The notes under the pieces were generated by a model that saw only the letters and a list, made by a program, of their open reading frames with translations, did no database searches and was not told where the DNA came from. From Hemibagrus wyckioides (lineage: Eukaryota; Chordata; Actinopteri; Siluriformes; Bagridae), in assembly GCF_019097595.1 (NCBI RefSeq), contig NC_080715.1:26859855-26923854 (forward strand): a DNA stretch of 64,000 nt. Reading direction: 5' to 3'. The translations under genes and the position numbers were made by a program. Position 1 is the first letter of the stretch. Every line of letters starts with the position of its first letter. Shown piece after piece: positions 1 to 12,712 of this stretch.

Positions 1-1827
1 TCTATCTTTGTATTTATATCTTTATATTTTTAGGTCTAGTGTTTCAGGATGTTTCTCCCACAGACTATTTACTGTGTTTTAGCAGAGCAAAGCTTCATTT
101 ACATTTTCTTCCGCTCTGAATTTCATACCTTTGCTCACTCCTGCTTGTCATACTGTAATTTCCATTCAGTGGTTGATAACAGATAGCAGATAAGATCTAA
201 TAACTGAGGTGGGCATATTATATCCTGATAGTGATATGATTCCTATAATGGCTAATGAAATTTACTATCCCTGGTCTGTTTTCCTGAGAAGCTGCATTTC
301 TACTTCTATAGAGCTAAGAATCATCTTATACTGGATTTCTAGAGTCCTCTGACATAGACTGCTTGCGTTATTAACATATGATGAATACCAGACATTTTCG
401 AATAATGGCCAATGCCATATTTTATATTTTTTGTAAATAATACAAATGTTTCCCATCCTTAGGTACAGTATCCTACAGTATTTAAATAGTAGTTCATTTA
501 AAAAAACACACAAATCACAGCTAAAGGCTGTCGGCTGTAGGCTATGAAAAGGAGGAAGGAGACTCTGAAGCCTTAGTTCAGGAAAATGATGTCACTGACA
601 AGGACGATGTCAGCTTCCCAGATTAGATGTTTGTGCCTCTCCTCTTGTTAATAGGGTAATAAACTAATTATTCTTACTGCCTTTTATCCCAGCAAATGCT
701 GCTTTTCTAAAGAACCCACATTTATTAAGACTATTAGAATATCCTATTTATGCACTCCAGTTTTGCTAATATAATGCTGTTGTAGGCAAAAATACAAAAA
801 TTAGATGTTCAATATGTTGGTTGTGAGATAAAAATTGTGGTTAAATAAAATATTTATTGTGAATAGTTATGGCAACCGGGAATAGTTTAGTGGCTTGAAT
901 CTAATCTAATCTACAGCAAAGTTATGATTTCTAGATTGTTGAACTCTGCTAACCAACACCTGATGTTTTATGACGTAAAATCACAATTTCTAAGTGTTTA
1001 AATCCATGTTTCACATATGTGATAAACATAATTAAGAGCAGTATCGCTCAGTCATCACTTGAGTAGTGGCAGTAGTAATAGTGCTAGTAGTAATACTAGC
1101 AGTAGTCTGTACATGCAGCTAGTGAAGTATGTTATTTGTATCCTGAACAAATACAACTGAAATATTGGCAGAGAAATATATATACTCTAAATTCTGTCCT
1201 CCACCTGGTTATTTATACATCTAAATATCAATATGAAATCTGTAAGTAAAAAATGAAGTTCTATGTCATTACAAAAGTAATCACTGAAAACAGCTTTGTT
1301 TCCTGTTAAATTTCATCACTGCTACTAAAATAACATGTTATTTGTTTAGTTGTTCTCTTGGTTACTGATGCAATTTATCCTCAAAATTCCTCTAGGGCAC
1401 ATTGACCAAAAGATTTCAGAATTTGACAGCCATCTACAAGAAGAGGATTACAGCTAGCCATAACAAACTGATGTCCCTTCTTTTTAAAATAAATTACTAA
1501 GTACATATTTGGAATTTTGTGTATTTTTACTGACTTTTACTCATTTATTATGTGTTTCACATTTGTTCCTTTGCAAGATATATTTATACCAACAACACAC
1601 ACTACTATGGCTTAGTCAGTGCTACTATGTGGTCAGGAGCGATCTATTTTCATTGTTCAGCTTTACCTTGTTAAAATGACCAGTAAGTGTAGCTATCATG
1701 TAGGTTTAAGCAAACTGATAGCAATGGATATATATTTAATACTACAAATATAAAATGTTAAAAAATCTAAATCTATATAAGTGTTGGAAATTTCTCGACT
1801 ACATGTTTTGGAGTTGAATCAATATTT
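1..1827. other. non-coding, no gene recognised
   Basis: AT-rich single-copy-looking DNA. No open frame here has coding character or good splice context. A short AGT-rich imperfect trinucleotide run lies near 1063-1106. Nothing else is recognisable. Confidence 0.6.
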
Positions 1828-1989
1828 CATCCTTATCCAGAGCGACTTACATTTTTAACTCATTTTTTATGCAATTGAGAATGGGCCTTGCTCAGGGGCC
1901 CAGCAGTGGCAGTTTGGTGGACCTGGGATTCAAATTCACAACTTTTTGATCAGTGGAGTCCAACATTTTAACCACTAAGCTAGCACATC
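1828..1989 (-). repeat. tRNA-derived SINE
   Basis: Read on the minus strand, it starts with a tRNA-like head (tagcttagtggttaaa) carrying a B-box-like 'gaatttgaatccc'. The conserved core 'ccactgctgggcccctgag' follows, then an A/T-rich linker and the tail 'gtcgctctggataagg'. The order matches the piscine tRNA-derived SINE class (DANA/V-SINE-like). The class is my recognition; the exact subfamily is not claimed. Confidence 0.8.
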
Positions 1990-2664
1990 CCCTTCGTCCT
2001 ACTGTATCTTACTACAGACACAAAGTAGAAGAAATAGAGCGCTGTGGTACTCTATGGCTCCACAAGTAGGTAGCTATTTACATTCAGTTCCATCTCTGAG
2101 CCTCTGTGAGTTTGCATGTGATTTCTTTATTAATCATTCTCATTCTATATACACATCCTGTCAATTGTAATTAAACTGCTGCTCTTGTGTTTAACCCTGG
2201 TCTAAATTTTATCATGTTACATTTTCTCACTGTCATAATGTATTAAGGAAATAGCTAGCCTAGAGAGTATAACATAGAGATCTCCATAAATAAGCATCCT
2301 AACCACCTCATATAGCCAACATCTAATCGCTCTTAATCATTTGTCAACACAGTCCTGTGTCAGCAGGGGGAATGCTTGGATTGATCAAATCCTGGATGAA
2401 AGCAGCTGAGCTCAATCTAGTTATTTAATTCTGAATTGAACAACATCCTTAGGCAATGGGCTTTGCAGCTTACACAATTCCTGAGAAAAATCTAAATATT
2501 GCCTGACTCTCGACTCTCTCATTTCTAGATCCAGGTATTAAAAAAACTAGCTGGCATAGTTTGGGTTAATTTATCTTAAAGAGAAGGATCACAGCAAGGT
2601 TCTTCTGATCTTTAGCCTAGGAAGAAACCTTTCTACCTTGATGTAAATGGTCTATTCCATTACT

Positions 2665-2840
2665 TCCATTTCTACATTTTGGCAGACACCCTTATCCACA
2701 GCAACTTAGAAATGATCTCATTTTTTTTATTCAGCTGAGCAGTTGAGGGTTAAGGACCTTCCTCAGGGGCCCAGAAGTGGCAGCTTGGTGGACCTGGGAA
2801 TCAAATTCACAACCTTCGGATCTGTAGTCCGACGATATTC
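2665..2840 (-). repeat. tRNA-derived SINE, diverged
   Basis: Same plan as the copy at 1828-1989. The tail comes first on the plus strand ('ggcagacacccttatcca'), then the 'ggggcccagaagtggcagc' core, then a B-box-like region. The tRNA head is decayed beyond about 2830. It lies 0.7 kb from the 1828 copy in the same orientation. Confidence 0.75.
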
Positions 2841-5800
2841 CAGGAGGACCGAGCCCCTATAAAAAGGACATGAGTGATCACTTGAATGATTTGATTGTGT
2901 TGAAATCTGCTGATTATGAAGGCCATAGATTCATTAAACAGTTATGATAGATATTGACAGCGCTCTACAGCAGCAGATTCACTACACAAGTAAAAAAAAT
3001 ATCTTTTGGAATAATGTTCTTCATTCTTCCAGTACATTTCCAGAGAGTTGTTTCATCTCTCGTAACACAGTAATTTTGTAACAAAGCTAAGTTCTACACT
3101 ATTATCACCATCTCCCCAACAAGTCCTAATTAACCCGTAATCAATCATGTTTTCTTCTTCAGTGAGGCCATGTTTATGATTATATACTTAACAGAATTAG
3201 ATTCTCCTGCATGGCTGCTGAAAATCAACTGAAGCTGTGGATTTATATCTTTACTTGAGAGGAGTATGATAGAGAAATTAATCAGATGCTAATATTACAC
3301 AAAAGAGCCAAGAGCAAAGTGTGTGTGAGTATATCCTATCTGTTCTCCTAAAATATGTGACTTATATACTGTTATATACTGTTGCTTTAACAGAAGACAC
3401 TGTCCTACATATTTTTTTGCTTCTTGTCGTCAGTATGGAAATGATCCTGCAATATTTTGTTCTTCAAAACAGCTTTGTTGTGACCCTAATTTATCTCAAC
3501 TTTTTGCCCCATTTATGTTCCATTTCCCCAGTGCAAAATCATCCAAGGTGCGTGTGGTGACTTTAGTGAAGCTAATAGAAAAACTATTGATTCTTCTGTC
3601 AGCTGCAGTGGCCTGGCTGGAAAATACAGCCTCCAAGCAAAAAAGCATTTAAGGACAAACATTATATAAATGGCATCTAATGAGACATGTGGTGATGTGT
3701 TTATTGCTCCGTGGATTAACAGCTTTTTAAGTGTGGCTGTAAATGTTGTGAAAGATGAACCCAAGCTTATAAAACATTAATGATCATCAGTTAAACCTGC
3801 AGTCAGATTACTATATGGGTCATTAATCAATATTTTATACTGCTATTAATATTCATGTATGATTATGTAATGTCAGTTATTGCTCTTATGTCGATAGTTG
3901 CCAAGCAATGCAGTAAATTTGATCATCCAAGCATGTTAGGATTTTTTTAAAATGTTTGCATCAGGGCTAAGCTGCTAAATCAAACAGATCTTTTCAAAGT
4001 GCAGCACAATGCAGTAAAGTTCCAGCAAGAAAGATGGATTTCTTTATAAAATTTGTTCCACAATTAAAAGAGCATGGTCAGAGTTCAGACAAAGACTTTA
4101 TTTCTTTACTCGTACAATGTTCTAAAGTGATTTAGCTTGGGATCCTATCTGAAAGGCAAATTGGGAATATTAGTCTGTCTGGAGGTTTGGGCTCACAGAA
4201 TAGTCTTATATAGTTTGGTTTCATCAGGCTTGCTGTCTCCCAGATGTTAGAGATAACATAATAGAAATTGCTCGTCCAGAGAGACCCATCAAGCAGAATG
4301 TATCACTCAATCATGATTGATGTGATCTTTTTATACATTTTTCCCTACAATTTCCTAATATAGATTTTTTTAGCCAGTGCTTTTTGATATTCTGGCCATT
4401 TCAGTTATCTGCAGAATGACTCAAACCAAGATGTCAGCTTCATTTGAAGCTTTTTTTCCCTTCACATAATGTGTATTGGCTAAAAACAGATAGACCAATC
4501 AATAATCAATAGCAATCCGACAATAATATTTGCTTCCTGCTTCATTTCTGGGTGAAACCGTGAGCAGTTTTTTGAGGATGTGAACACAGCAGGTGTTGTG
4601 TGTCATCAGTGTATGGTTTATTAATTGCAGATCTCAAGCTTACCTCCTCCCTGGCATAATGAGCATGCTTGTATGTATTTTGTAGCACTTTAACTGGAAT
4701 GTAAACAGTCTTCAGGAGTCTTAATGATGTGGGAGTTGTTTGTTTAGCAGGTCAAGTAAAATGCAAGCTACCTGTAGGGAATTTAGAACTCGGACTTGGA
4801 TTGCTTGGCTATAGTCACTTGGGCAAATCACTTTGTTGATCAAATTTGTGTGTGTTTAAATATCCCAATTTAGCAAGAAATTATTATGACATTAACATGC
4901 TTCCTTCTGAATATTTATGTCAGTAAAGACGCTGTAGATTAATGGTACAGAAAAGCTACTTTGGGCTTTCTATAGGGCCAAATAACATATTCAGATTTTA
5001 GATGCTTTTGAACAAGCACTTGGGGAATGTCAGAGAGCAGAAATGGGTTTGAAATCACTGTTGACTTTAAAGAGATAAACATTTCTATGAATATATTGCC
5101 ACTACATGGTACACTACATATAAGTAAAAACAGAAATACTACAAATTCTTAAAGCCTCAGTGTGACATGATAAAAACATTTAATTAAAAATTGCCTGAAA
5201 AGGAGTTAAATAATTTTGAGTCATATTTGTTGATGCCACAATAAATAAAATAAAACCTTTCCATCATATACTTACACATTTATGTTGGGAACATTTACAG
5301 CTCTCTTTGACACAAGAAAATATATAACTAAAAAGATTTTTTAAGAAACAAAATGTGGTTTATCTGTGGCACCGTTCATTTTAAGAATAAAGAGACTAGC
5401 TGAAGACAGATGTCTTATTTTATCACATTATACTGTTAAAATACATTCGCAGTAATCAGGCTTGTGTCTCTTCTACTTCTTAAATGTCTGATTAATTCAT
5501 TTCCATTTACTTACTTTACTTCCATTTACTTGAGTCCTCTTTAAATGATTTACCACATACGTCTGTTAGTGAGCCACCTGGGAAATGGAATAGATATTCA
5601 GATAGCAGTAAAAGAGGAAATAAAAGGTGTACAGGTCAAATGAATATGGAAATTTATGTACAGAAGTTCCCTGGCAGGCTTGTCATATGCAGTGCTGCTC
5701 AGCTGGGGTGCTTCAGGGCTTGATTGCTCGGTCTTGTTCTGTCACACACTCCATGAGAAAGTCTCACCTCTCCAGCTCTCAACTCTGTCCTGATATGTGC

Positions 5801-5894
5801 TTTTTCTATGCTCAACTTAGACTGGAGGAATCCGTTCAGTTCATCCAGTGTGTGGGATATAATACTAACTTTCAGAAGTACAAATGTGAACATG
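2841..5894. other. non-coding, no gene recognised
   Basis: AT-rich DNA without a recognisable exon, RNA gene or repeat family. Open frames near 3321-3764 lack family similarity and splice context. A minor 'ccatttact' tandem duplication is visible near 5500-5535. Confidence 0.55.
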
Positions 5895-6980
5895 GAAGAT
5901 GTTTTGTTTTGAGATGAAAAGATGAGATCAGATTCTGTTTCCTGGTATTTATATGTAGTTGTAGTGTTTAACAGAACATTTTGTATCAGATTTTTTTTTT
6001 TTGCAAAAACATTGACACGATTGACAGGCATTTTTTTTAGGTGTGTCCTGGTAGATTGATATTTTAAACAATAAATTACTGTGAACATCCACTTGAGGTT
6101 GAAGCTCTGGATTTCACTTGTCAAGACTGTATTTGTTGTTTAAAAAGGACACACCAACAGAGAGCTATCTGTGGAAGAGAAAAGCAAATCATTTTGAAGC
6201 TGAGAAAATAGTCAAAATCAAACAGAAACATTAGGCATAACCAATACAACAAACTGAAATATCCTGAAAAAGAAATAAACCACTGGCAGACCAACAACCA
6301 GACACTGAACAGTTCAGCCAAGAAAAACAACAGCTTATGATGACAGAAACACTGAGAGCTGTGAAGAAAAACCCCAAAAAAACAGACAGTGACCAACATC
6401 AACAATCTCCACAGGGACAGAGTGAAGGTGTCATAATTCAGAGCTAAAGAAGTCTCACTTCAATCTTTATTGATGATAGAAGCAGGAGAATGAATTCAGG
6501 AGTCGGCAAGAACATTCTGTCTGAATATTTACAGAGAAATATGTCCAGCTTAATTGGGAGAAACTTCATCATGCAGCAAGACAATGATCCAAAACATTAA
6601 CACAACAAAGGACCAAAAAAATGGAAGTCAGTCAACAGACATTAAATCCAACTGAGCAGCATTTCACCTCCTGATGAGGAGACTGAATTGAGAAACCCAC
6701 AAAACAAACGACAAATGAAAGAAGCTGCAGTAAAAACTTGGAAAAGCATTAAAAATGTCAGATGTCAGAGCTTGATGCACTGTATATTTACTTTAATTTA
6801 CCTGTTCCTATCTTCACCTAAAAATGTGTTGGTTTCATACAAAATGTTCTACAGTATGTGTTTTGTTGTTTAAAAGATTTACTAGTAAATGAAGGTTGAA
6901 ATCCTAAACTCTCGTCTCATATCCATTGTTTGAATTTGATACTTTTGGCCTGGCCATGCCAATACTTTCGTTGAGGCCTG
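5895..6980 (+). mobile_element. decayed Tc1-like transposon, internally deleted
   Basis: The element reads in the plus direction. A left subterminal region (about 5905-6120) includes 'tgtttcctggtatttata'. A broken N-terminal transposase region follows (about 6145-6450), then an abrupt jump near 6455 into the C-terminal catalytic part. There 'atgcagcaagacaatgatcc' encodes the MQQDND motif with the second catalytic Asp of a DD34E transposase. The C-terminal tail (about 6688-6770) is followed by an end that reads 'ccaatactttcg...gcctg' and a TA at 6981-6982. The region with the first catalytic Asp is missing and frames are broken throughout, so it is inactive. The left boundary is approximate. 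Confidence 0.75.
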
Positions 6981-6982
6981 TA

Positions 6983-9043
6983 TTAGTTTCTCACTTCCAT
7001 GTACACTGCACACTGCTTATCAAGAAGGATGAGTCACTGTTGATATTTAATGCTGTTGTAAATGCTTTAGCTAAGAATACAGGTTGACAATATTACCCTT
7101 TGGATATGTATGATATATGACTGTGTCTTAAATCTCTTTTAGCCACTTTATTCTCCACGACAGTTCAGCCTTTAAACAGAATCGATGACCTTTACCATTC
7201 ATACTGACCAGAGCACTTCAAAGCCATTACCTGTGTACTTTACCTGTTTCATCTAAAAATAGATGGTGGTCTTTACTTGATCAGATTAATCCAAAGATAT
7301 TTGTATATTGATATTTTCCTGGTTTAAATGTGTTTTTCATGTTTACAGAGAATATGCTTATTCTATCTAAATATTACAGATAAATGGATAATGTAAGTAG
7401 CCTTATATTTCCTCTGCAAAAGATTTGCATCTTTTTTGGTATTTTTTCTGTATTTTTGCTATTCACCTCCTTGAACTGTTCTACATTTTGTAATTACTGT
7501 GAATATTTATGCTATTTTTAACCATAAAAGAAATATTTTTGCACTTTTAACATTGGGCATATTGTGTAAATCAAATGGTTAAAAAAAGTTCATTTCAGTT
7601 CTAGGTTGTAACATTAAAAATAGTCGTAAATTTCAAGAAAGGTGAATAATTATGCAAGGCACCAATTCACATAATAATGATTCTCACAGATTTATTCATT
7701 CCTTGGTTATTTAATGCACTCACTGCATGCCACAGAGTAAAATATGAGATTATTTGCCAAAGTGTTGTCACTAATTTCTCTCCCAGAAGCTAATTTGAAG
7801 TTTAGTCCCTCTCTTCTCTTGGCCAAATCATTTTTTGGAAGGGTGCCATTACTTTATAGCAGGAATCTTAACACTTAAAGCCATTTGTGTGGTTGGGGTC
7901 AAAGTCATTTTAATACTTGATCTGTTTTCAGTTCCAAGATTTCAGTTTGATTCCTTTTATTTTCTCTCTTTTCTTGTCTAACATATGATAACTCGTTTAC
8001 TAAACATCCTCGTTAAGAGAAACTGGGCAGCTTACTGGTTCCATACTAGTAACTGGAGCAACTGGAAGTTGTTCCACATCTTGAATTTGGATAAAATCAT
8101 TTGTCAAATGAATAAATATAAGAAATGTGACTGCTACTCTACATCTCTCTGGTCAGACATGATTGCAAATGATTCTGAAAGCTCATATCAGCAAATCTAA
8201 GATTAATAATTAATATTCACCACCAACTTTGTTTGTATATACTTTTGAAAAAATTGTGGAGAGAGTTTAATTTCAAGTGCTGCTCTGAAGGGGATTCATA
8301 CTCATAGCCAAACAACCTACACTACTCTTACAATATATCTGTTATTATGATTATAACACAGTAAAACTACCCGTATACTGTATAATCAGGGCAGGCAGTG
8401 ATCATTGTGTATGCTCATATACTCCTACACCTCCACCTACCAAAGACTTTTGTTTTTAACCACTTACATTCCAATATTCCACATGTACCTCTGGTCAATA
8501 AGCAATAGAAAAAGGAGTGAAATGATGATGTAATTAATGTATTCTGAATAATTCAGGTTAAACTGAGTTTGCCTAAAAGAGAGCCATATAAGAAACATCA
8601 TACTGTTTAATGTATTCAAATACTGGCATGTATTTATGCAAATATGACCTATTGAAGATTTAAGACAATTTGGACAATAATTGAACAATTAGGTCGAATC
8701 TCTTTAGCTGATGTTACTAAAGCCTTTACAACATTAAATGTAATGCAGAAAAGAGTTTTTTGTTGATGAAGCTAAAATGAAAAATGTTATCTCCAGCAGG
8801 AAGATTTAATTCTTCTGAGATATCACGCTCTCTTAAAGACAGATGTTCATGTTATGTGACAAAACCCATCCTACAAAACCCTTTAATTGTTTTTTTCTAA
8901 CTAATGTAATAACTAACAGCGTTTCTGAGTTGAATTGGGTTTGTTAGAGGAAAGAAAACACAGATATACAGAATACATGTAGGGTTATTCAGAAATAAAG
9001 TCAGGATCCTATGCCTTATTTAGACAGCCATAATTAATACATA
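6983..9043. other. non-coding, no gene recognised
   Basis: AT-rich DNA. The frames at 7985-8200 and 8464-8688 show no domain, no repeat structure and no splice context. Nothing else is seen. Confidence 0.55.
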
Positions 9044-9595
9044 CACTACCAGTCAAAAGTTTGGACACACCTTCTAATTCCATGGTCTTTCCTGATGTTT
9101 ATTTCTTTCTACATTGTAAAACAATGCTGAAGGCGGCTGAAATACGCAATAATCTCATTTGAACAGTTGATATTGAGATATGTCTGCTACTGATGCTCTG
9201 TAAAGCCTTCGTAAGGGCTCTAATCTGAGGTGCTGTTAATTGGTGATTTCTGAGGCTGGTAACTCTAAATGAACTTCCCCTTTGCAGCAGAGGTAAATTT
9301 TGGTCTTGCTTTCCTGGGATGGCCTTCATGTGAGCCAGTTTCATCATGGTGCTTGATGAGTTTTGCAAATGCACTTGACAATACTGTTCTTGCAAGAACT
9401 ATTCCAGAACACCTGACCTTCGTGTCTTAAAATAACAACTGACTGTTTTTTTTGTCATTACATATGGATTACTTAAGTACATGTGTGTTATTTCATAGTT
9501 TTGAAATCTCCAGTATTGTTCCAGAACGTAGAAAATAAATCCCTAAACAAAAAACATTGAATTAAAAGGTGTGACCAAACTTTTGACTGGTAGTA
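9044..9595 (-). mobile_element. Tc1/mariner-type non-autonomous element (552 bp)
   Basis: The ends are inverted: 'cactaccagtcaaaagtttg' on the left, and 'caaacttttgactggtagta' on the right. TA dinucleotides flank both ends (9042-9043 and 9596-9597). A minus-strand open stretch (9099-9395) includes residues TSLRNHQLTAPQIRALTKAL, which resembles the second helix-turn-helix of Tc1-type transposases. There is no DDE domain, so it is a deletion derivative that would depend on a transposase made elsewhere. Confidence 0.85.
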
Positions 9596-9726
9596 TACAT
9601 GTTCTACACATAGCTGTAATAATTCTATCATGTTGATTAAAAAAACAGTGAGAATTTGACTTATAATGCAAAAGACTAGTAAAAGACCAACAGTTCTGCT
9701 CTTGGAGTAGCACTATCCTGAACATT

Positions 9727-9920
9727 TAGGATGTAGCAACTTAAATGGTTAAGTTGTAGGACTACTAGTCAGAGTGTTGTGAGTTTGAATCCCAGGTCCA
9801 CCAAGCTACCACTGCTGGGCCCCTAAGCAAGGCCCTTAACCCTCAATTGTATAAAAAATGTGATAAATTGTAAGTTGCTCTGGATAAGAGTGTCTGCCAA
9901 ATACCAGAAATATAAATGTG
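9727..9920 (+). repeat. tRNA-derived SINE
   Basis: A good copy with a tRNA-like head, 'gagtttgaatcccaggtcca', core 'ccactgctgggcccc', 'aaggcccttaaccctcaa', and the tail 'gctctggataagagtgtctg' ending in 'aaatataaatgtgg'. It is about 130 bp downstream of the 9044-9595 element. Confidence 0.85.
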
Positions 9921-10271
9921 GTTTCCTCCCAACTCACCTGCTGCAACTAATGAGATGAACTAGATATAATCTGGCATGCTTTTAGAAAATAATTAAAATT
10001 CATTAAGGGTTGGTGATTAGTTCATAAAGTGAGTTCAGCCAGATGTCTTAGGAGCAAAGACAAGACAGAATACTAATACATACCAGTCCATCACACATCA
10101 CAGTAATAAAGAAGGTGGAAGACCTTGGAGTTTTGCTTTACTGCCTGGCTTCGAGGTGTTTCCCCTGTTCCCTGTTCTGCACTAATGGAGGCTGATTGTA
10201 GAGCAGGCGAAAAAAAATTGTTTTCTGCAAGGACGAGTGCTTCCATTAAAGATAGATGGGCAGAAATATAT

Positions 10272-10319
<48 letters not shown>
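10272..10319. repeat. (GATA)n microsatellite
   Basis: About twelve uninterrupted GATA units. A second, much longer GATA array is at 37692-37824. Confidence 0.97.
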
Positions 10320-10320
<1 letters not shown>

Positions 10321-10470
10321 GAACCTAGAGATTAACATCAGAGTTAAAGAGACTGATTTTGTGATGCTAATATTTGCCAGATGCTGAGAACTGACCATAT
10401 GAGCTGCTTTTTTTGTGAAGCAGTTAACTGCAGAAATCTGTACAGGCAGAGCCCATTGAGGTACTGTGTC

Positions 10471-10491
10471 AGAGAGAGAGAAAGAGAGAGA
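10471..10491. repeat. (GA)n short microsatellite
   Basis: GA repeat with a single A insertion. It immediately precedes the duplicated segment at 10501. Confidence 0.9.
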
Positions 10492-10500
10492 ATTAAAAAG

Positions 10501-10784
10501 TAGAGAATTTTTGTTCCAAGAACATGGGTCAGTTTTGATCTGCTATCCAGTCTCCCTGGCTGCAGATCAGCATGGATTGTTTTGCTGCATGTGTTTTTAT
10601 AAATGAAAGATTAACAAGATAAACGGCTTTATCAGCCCTGTGCTGAGCCTAATTAGGAGGCATCTCACTGCTTGTTCATACCTGATCCTGAGAGAGATTA
10701 CTAACTGGATCAGATACAGTCTCCAAATCTCAAGCTCTCCTCCGTTAGCCAAGACGAACAGCTCAAAGGAACAAAACATTACGG
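10501..10784 (+). repeat. locally duplicated non-coding segment, copy 1
   Basis: Collinear with 12489-12712, about 2 kb downstream, in the same orientation. Shared words in order include 'atccagtctccctggct', 'catgtgttttt.taaatgaaa', 'acctgatcctga', 'tggatcaga', 'gttagccaagac' and 'ctcaaagga'. No transposon ends are visible. Whether it is an unnamed interspersed repeat or a local duplication is undecided. Confidence 0.7.
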
Positions 10785-11188
10785 TCTATATTCACAAATT
10801 CTCAGCTCTCTTTATTCCCTCTCTCTCTCTTTCAAAAAACTCTCTGATTTAATTTAATTGTTCATTCAGACAGACTGTTCTGTGTATGTTTGGGTGCTGT
10901 TTGAATTAACGTTGGCGTTCATGCATTTATCAATGGCTTGTTTTTGTCTGTCTGTATAATTTCACCATTATTCAATATTCACAAGGTTCTTATGCGTCAC
11001 TAGAAAGTCAATAGCAAAAGCAATGTGTTATTAGTCAGGAGTGATGAAAGTCACAGGACAAATCCACAAAAAAAAGGCAGATGATGTCATACCTTAAGCT
11101 TCTACATTTACTTTTACCTCTTACCATTTCACCAAGAAAGAGTCGCTGTATTCAGCTTCATCAACCTTGAAAAGGAAATGATTGGGGC

Positions 11189-11209
11189 GTGTGTGTGTGT
11201 GTGTGTGTG
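11189..11209. repeat. (GT)n microsatellite
   Basis: About ten GT units. Confidence 0.95.
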
Positions 11210-11739
11210 CATCCCTGAAGTCTATATCTTTAACTGAATGTGCTCTAAAAGGCATGATTTATAAACCATTTCCACTCTGTCCTTGCCAACTGGCTCAGAG
11301 AACAGAGTAAAGGCTATTTTTGGGAAGCCATAACTGATTGTTTGATTTGGAACGGCTGCATCTTTCAAGACAATGGCTACATCTGGGTTACAGATGTGCA
11401 GACAGAATTGGAAATGTTAACGCATAATGCAATTTAGTATAATGAAGGTGTGTGTTAAACCAGCGTAATGGCGAGAATTTTCTCAGGCTACAATAAACAT
11501 ATATGGTCATTATTTAGGTGAATTAGCTAACAGAAATGACCTTTGATTATATGTGTCTCTCCTGAATTGTAATGCAAGCTCTTTATCTTCATCTAAAAAC
11601 ACTTAAATGCTGTTGCTGTAGAAACAATTCACTTGAGTAAAAGTAGCGATCAAGAAGAATTTAGCCAAATGATGTTAGAATTTCAGTTGATTAGCTAACT
11701 AGTTAAAATATGCTTTATTTAATGTATTTACCTACATGC

Positions 11740-12270
11740 TTCATGAAGATTTCGGACCTTTAACGAGAAGAGGCCAACCCTGCAAGTATCCCGAGGCATC
11801 CAGAGATGGACCAGCTCCAGTTGGATTCTGCTTCATGAAGATTTCATACATTCAAGAAGAGAATATGCCAACCCCATGTGGACTTTGAGTACAACAACCT
11901 TCTAATCGATACATACAATAACATTTTACATATGCTGTATCTGCATCACACAACTCCAGCTGACTGTTTATGACTGTAGAAAGAACATTATTCATAATTA
12001 CACTCTCTGGTGTTTATAATAATTTATAATCACACTCTCCGATGTCACCCAAATGAGGATAAGGTTCCCTTTTGAGTCTGGTTCCTCTCAAGGTTTCTTC
12101 CACTTACCATCTTTTTCTTGCCACAGTTGCTTCAGGCTTGCTCACTAGGGATGATTTTGTCTAACATTAATCTTGGACTTTTGTACTATGTTTCTTATGT
12201 TCTGTAAATCTGCTTTGAGACAATGTCCACTGTTAAAAGTGCTATACAAATAAAAGTGAACTGAATTGAA
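11740..12270 (+). repeat. piscine interspersed repeat with 'gaattgaa' tail, long copy
   Basis: The 3' half contains 'tgtcacccaaatgaggat', 'ctcaaggtttcttcc', 'caggcttgctcac', 'gctttgagacaatgtcca' and 'gctatacaaataaa', ending in 'gaactgaattgaa'. The same ordered words occur at 25600-25928 and, partly, at 23692-23837 and (inverted) 50148-50230. The low-complexity 3' tail suggests insertion by reverse transcription, but I cannot assign a named family. Two internal near-duplications are seen: 'ttcatgaagatttc' occurs twice, as does a 'cacactctc' stretch. Confidence 0.7.
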
Positions 12271-12488
12271 AATTTAATTGATATAATTAGCTGTTTTAAA
12301 CCTTTCAGAAGGGAAAAATGAGAAACCAGGAGACTAGCCAAGAACTAAATTGGTTATTTGAGCTCAAAAGGTGAAATAAACAACAGATATAAGCAGTAAT
12401 GGTCTGATCATCGATCGTTTCTATGTTTAGCATCTGGTCTAGCCTGACATGTCTCTAAAAACTCAAATACAAAGAAAGGAATAATGTG

Positions 12489-12712
12489 TAAAGAATTCTT
12501 GCTCCATTTTTGATCTTTTATCCAGTCTCCCTGGCTAAAGATCAGCCTGTGTTGTTTTGATCAGTGCTGCTACATGTGTTTTGATAAATGAAATATTAAA
12601 AAGATGCTTATACCAACCTGATCCTGATGAAAATTACTCAATGGATCAGAATCTTCAGCTGTAATGAGTTAGCCAAGACAAACCACTCAAAGGAGTAGCT
12701 AGAAAATTACAG
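12489..12712 (+). repeat. locally duplicated non-coding segment, copy 2
   Basis: Partner of 10501-10784, shorter and with several small indels. The two copies are clearly diverged, so the duplication is old. Confidence 0.7.

Noticed and set aside
5699..6405. Minus-strand frames of 141 and 94 codons.
   Set aside because: They are antisense to the decayed Tc1-like element, which reads plus.
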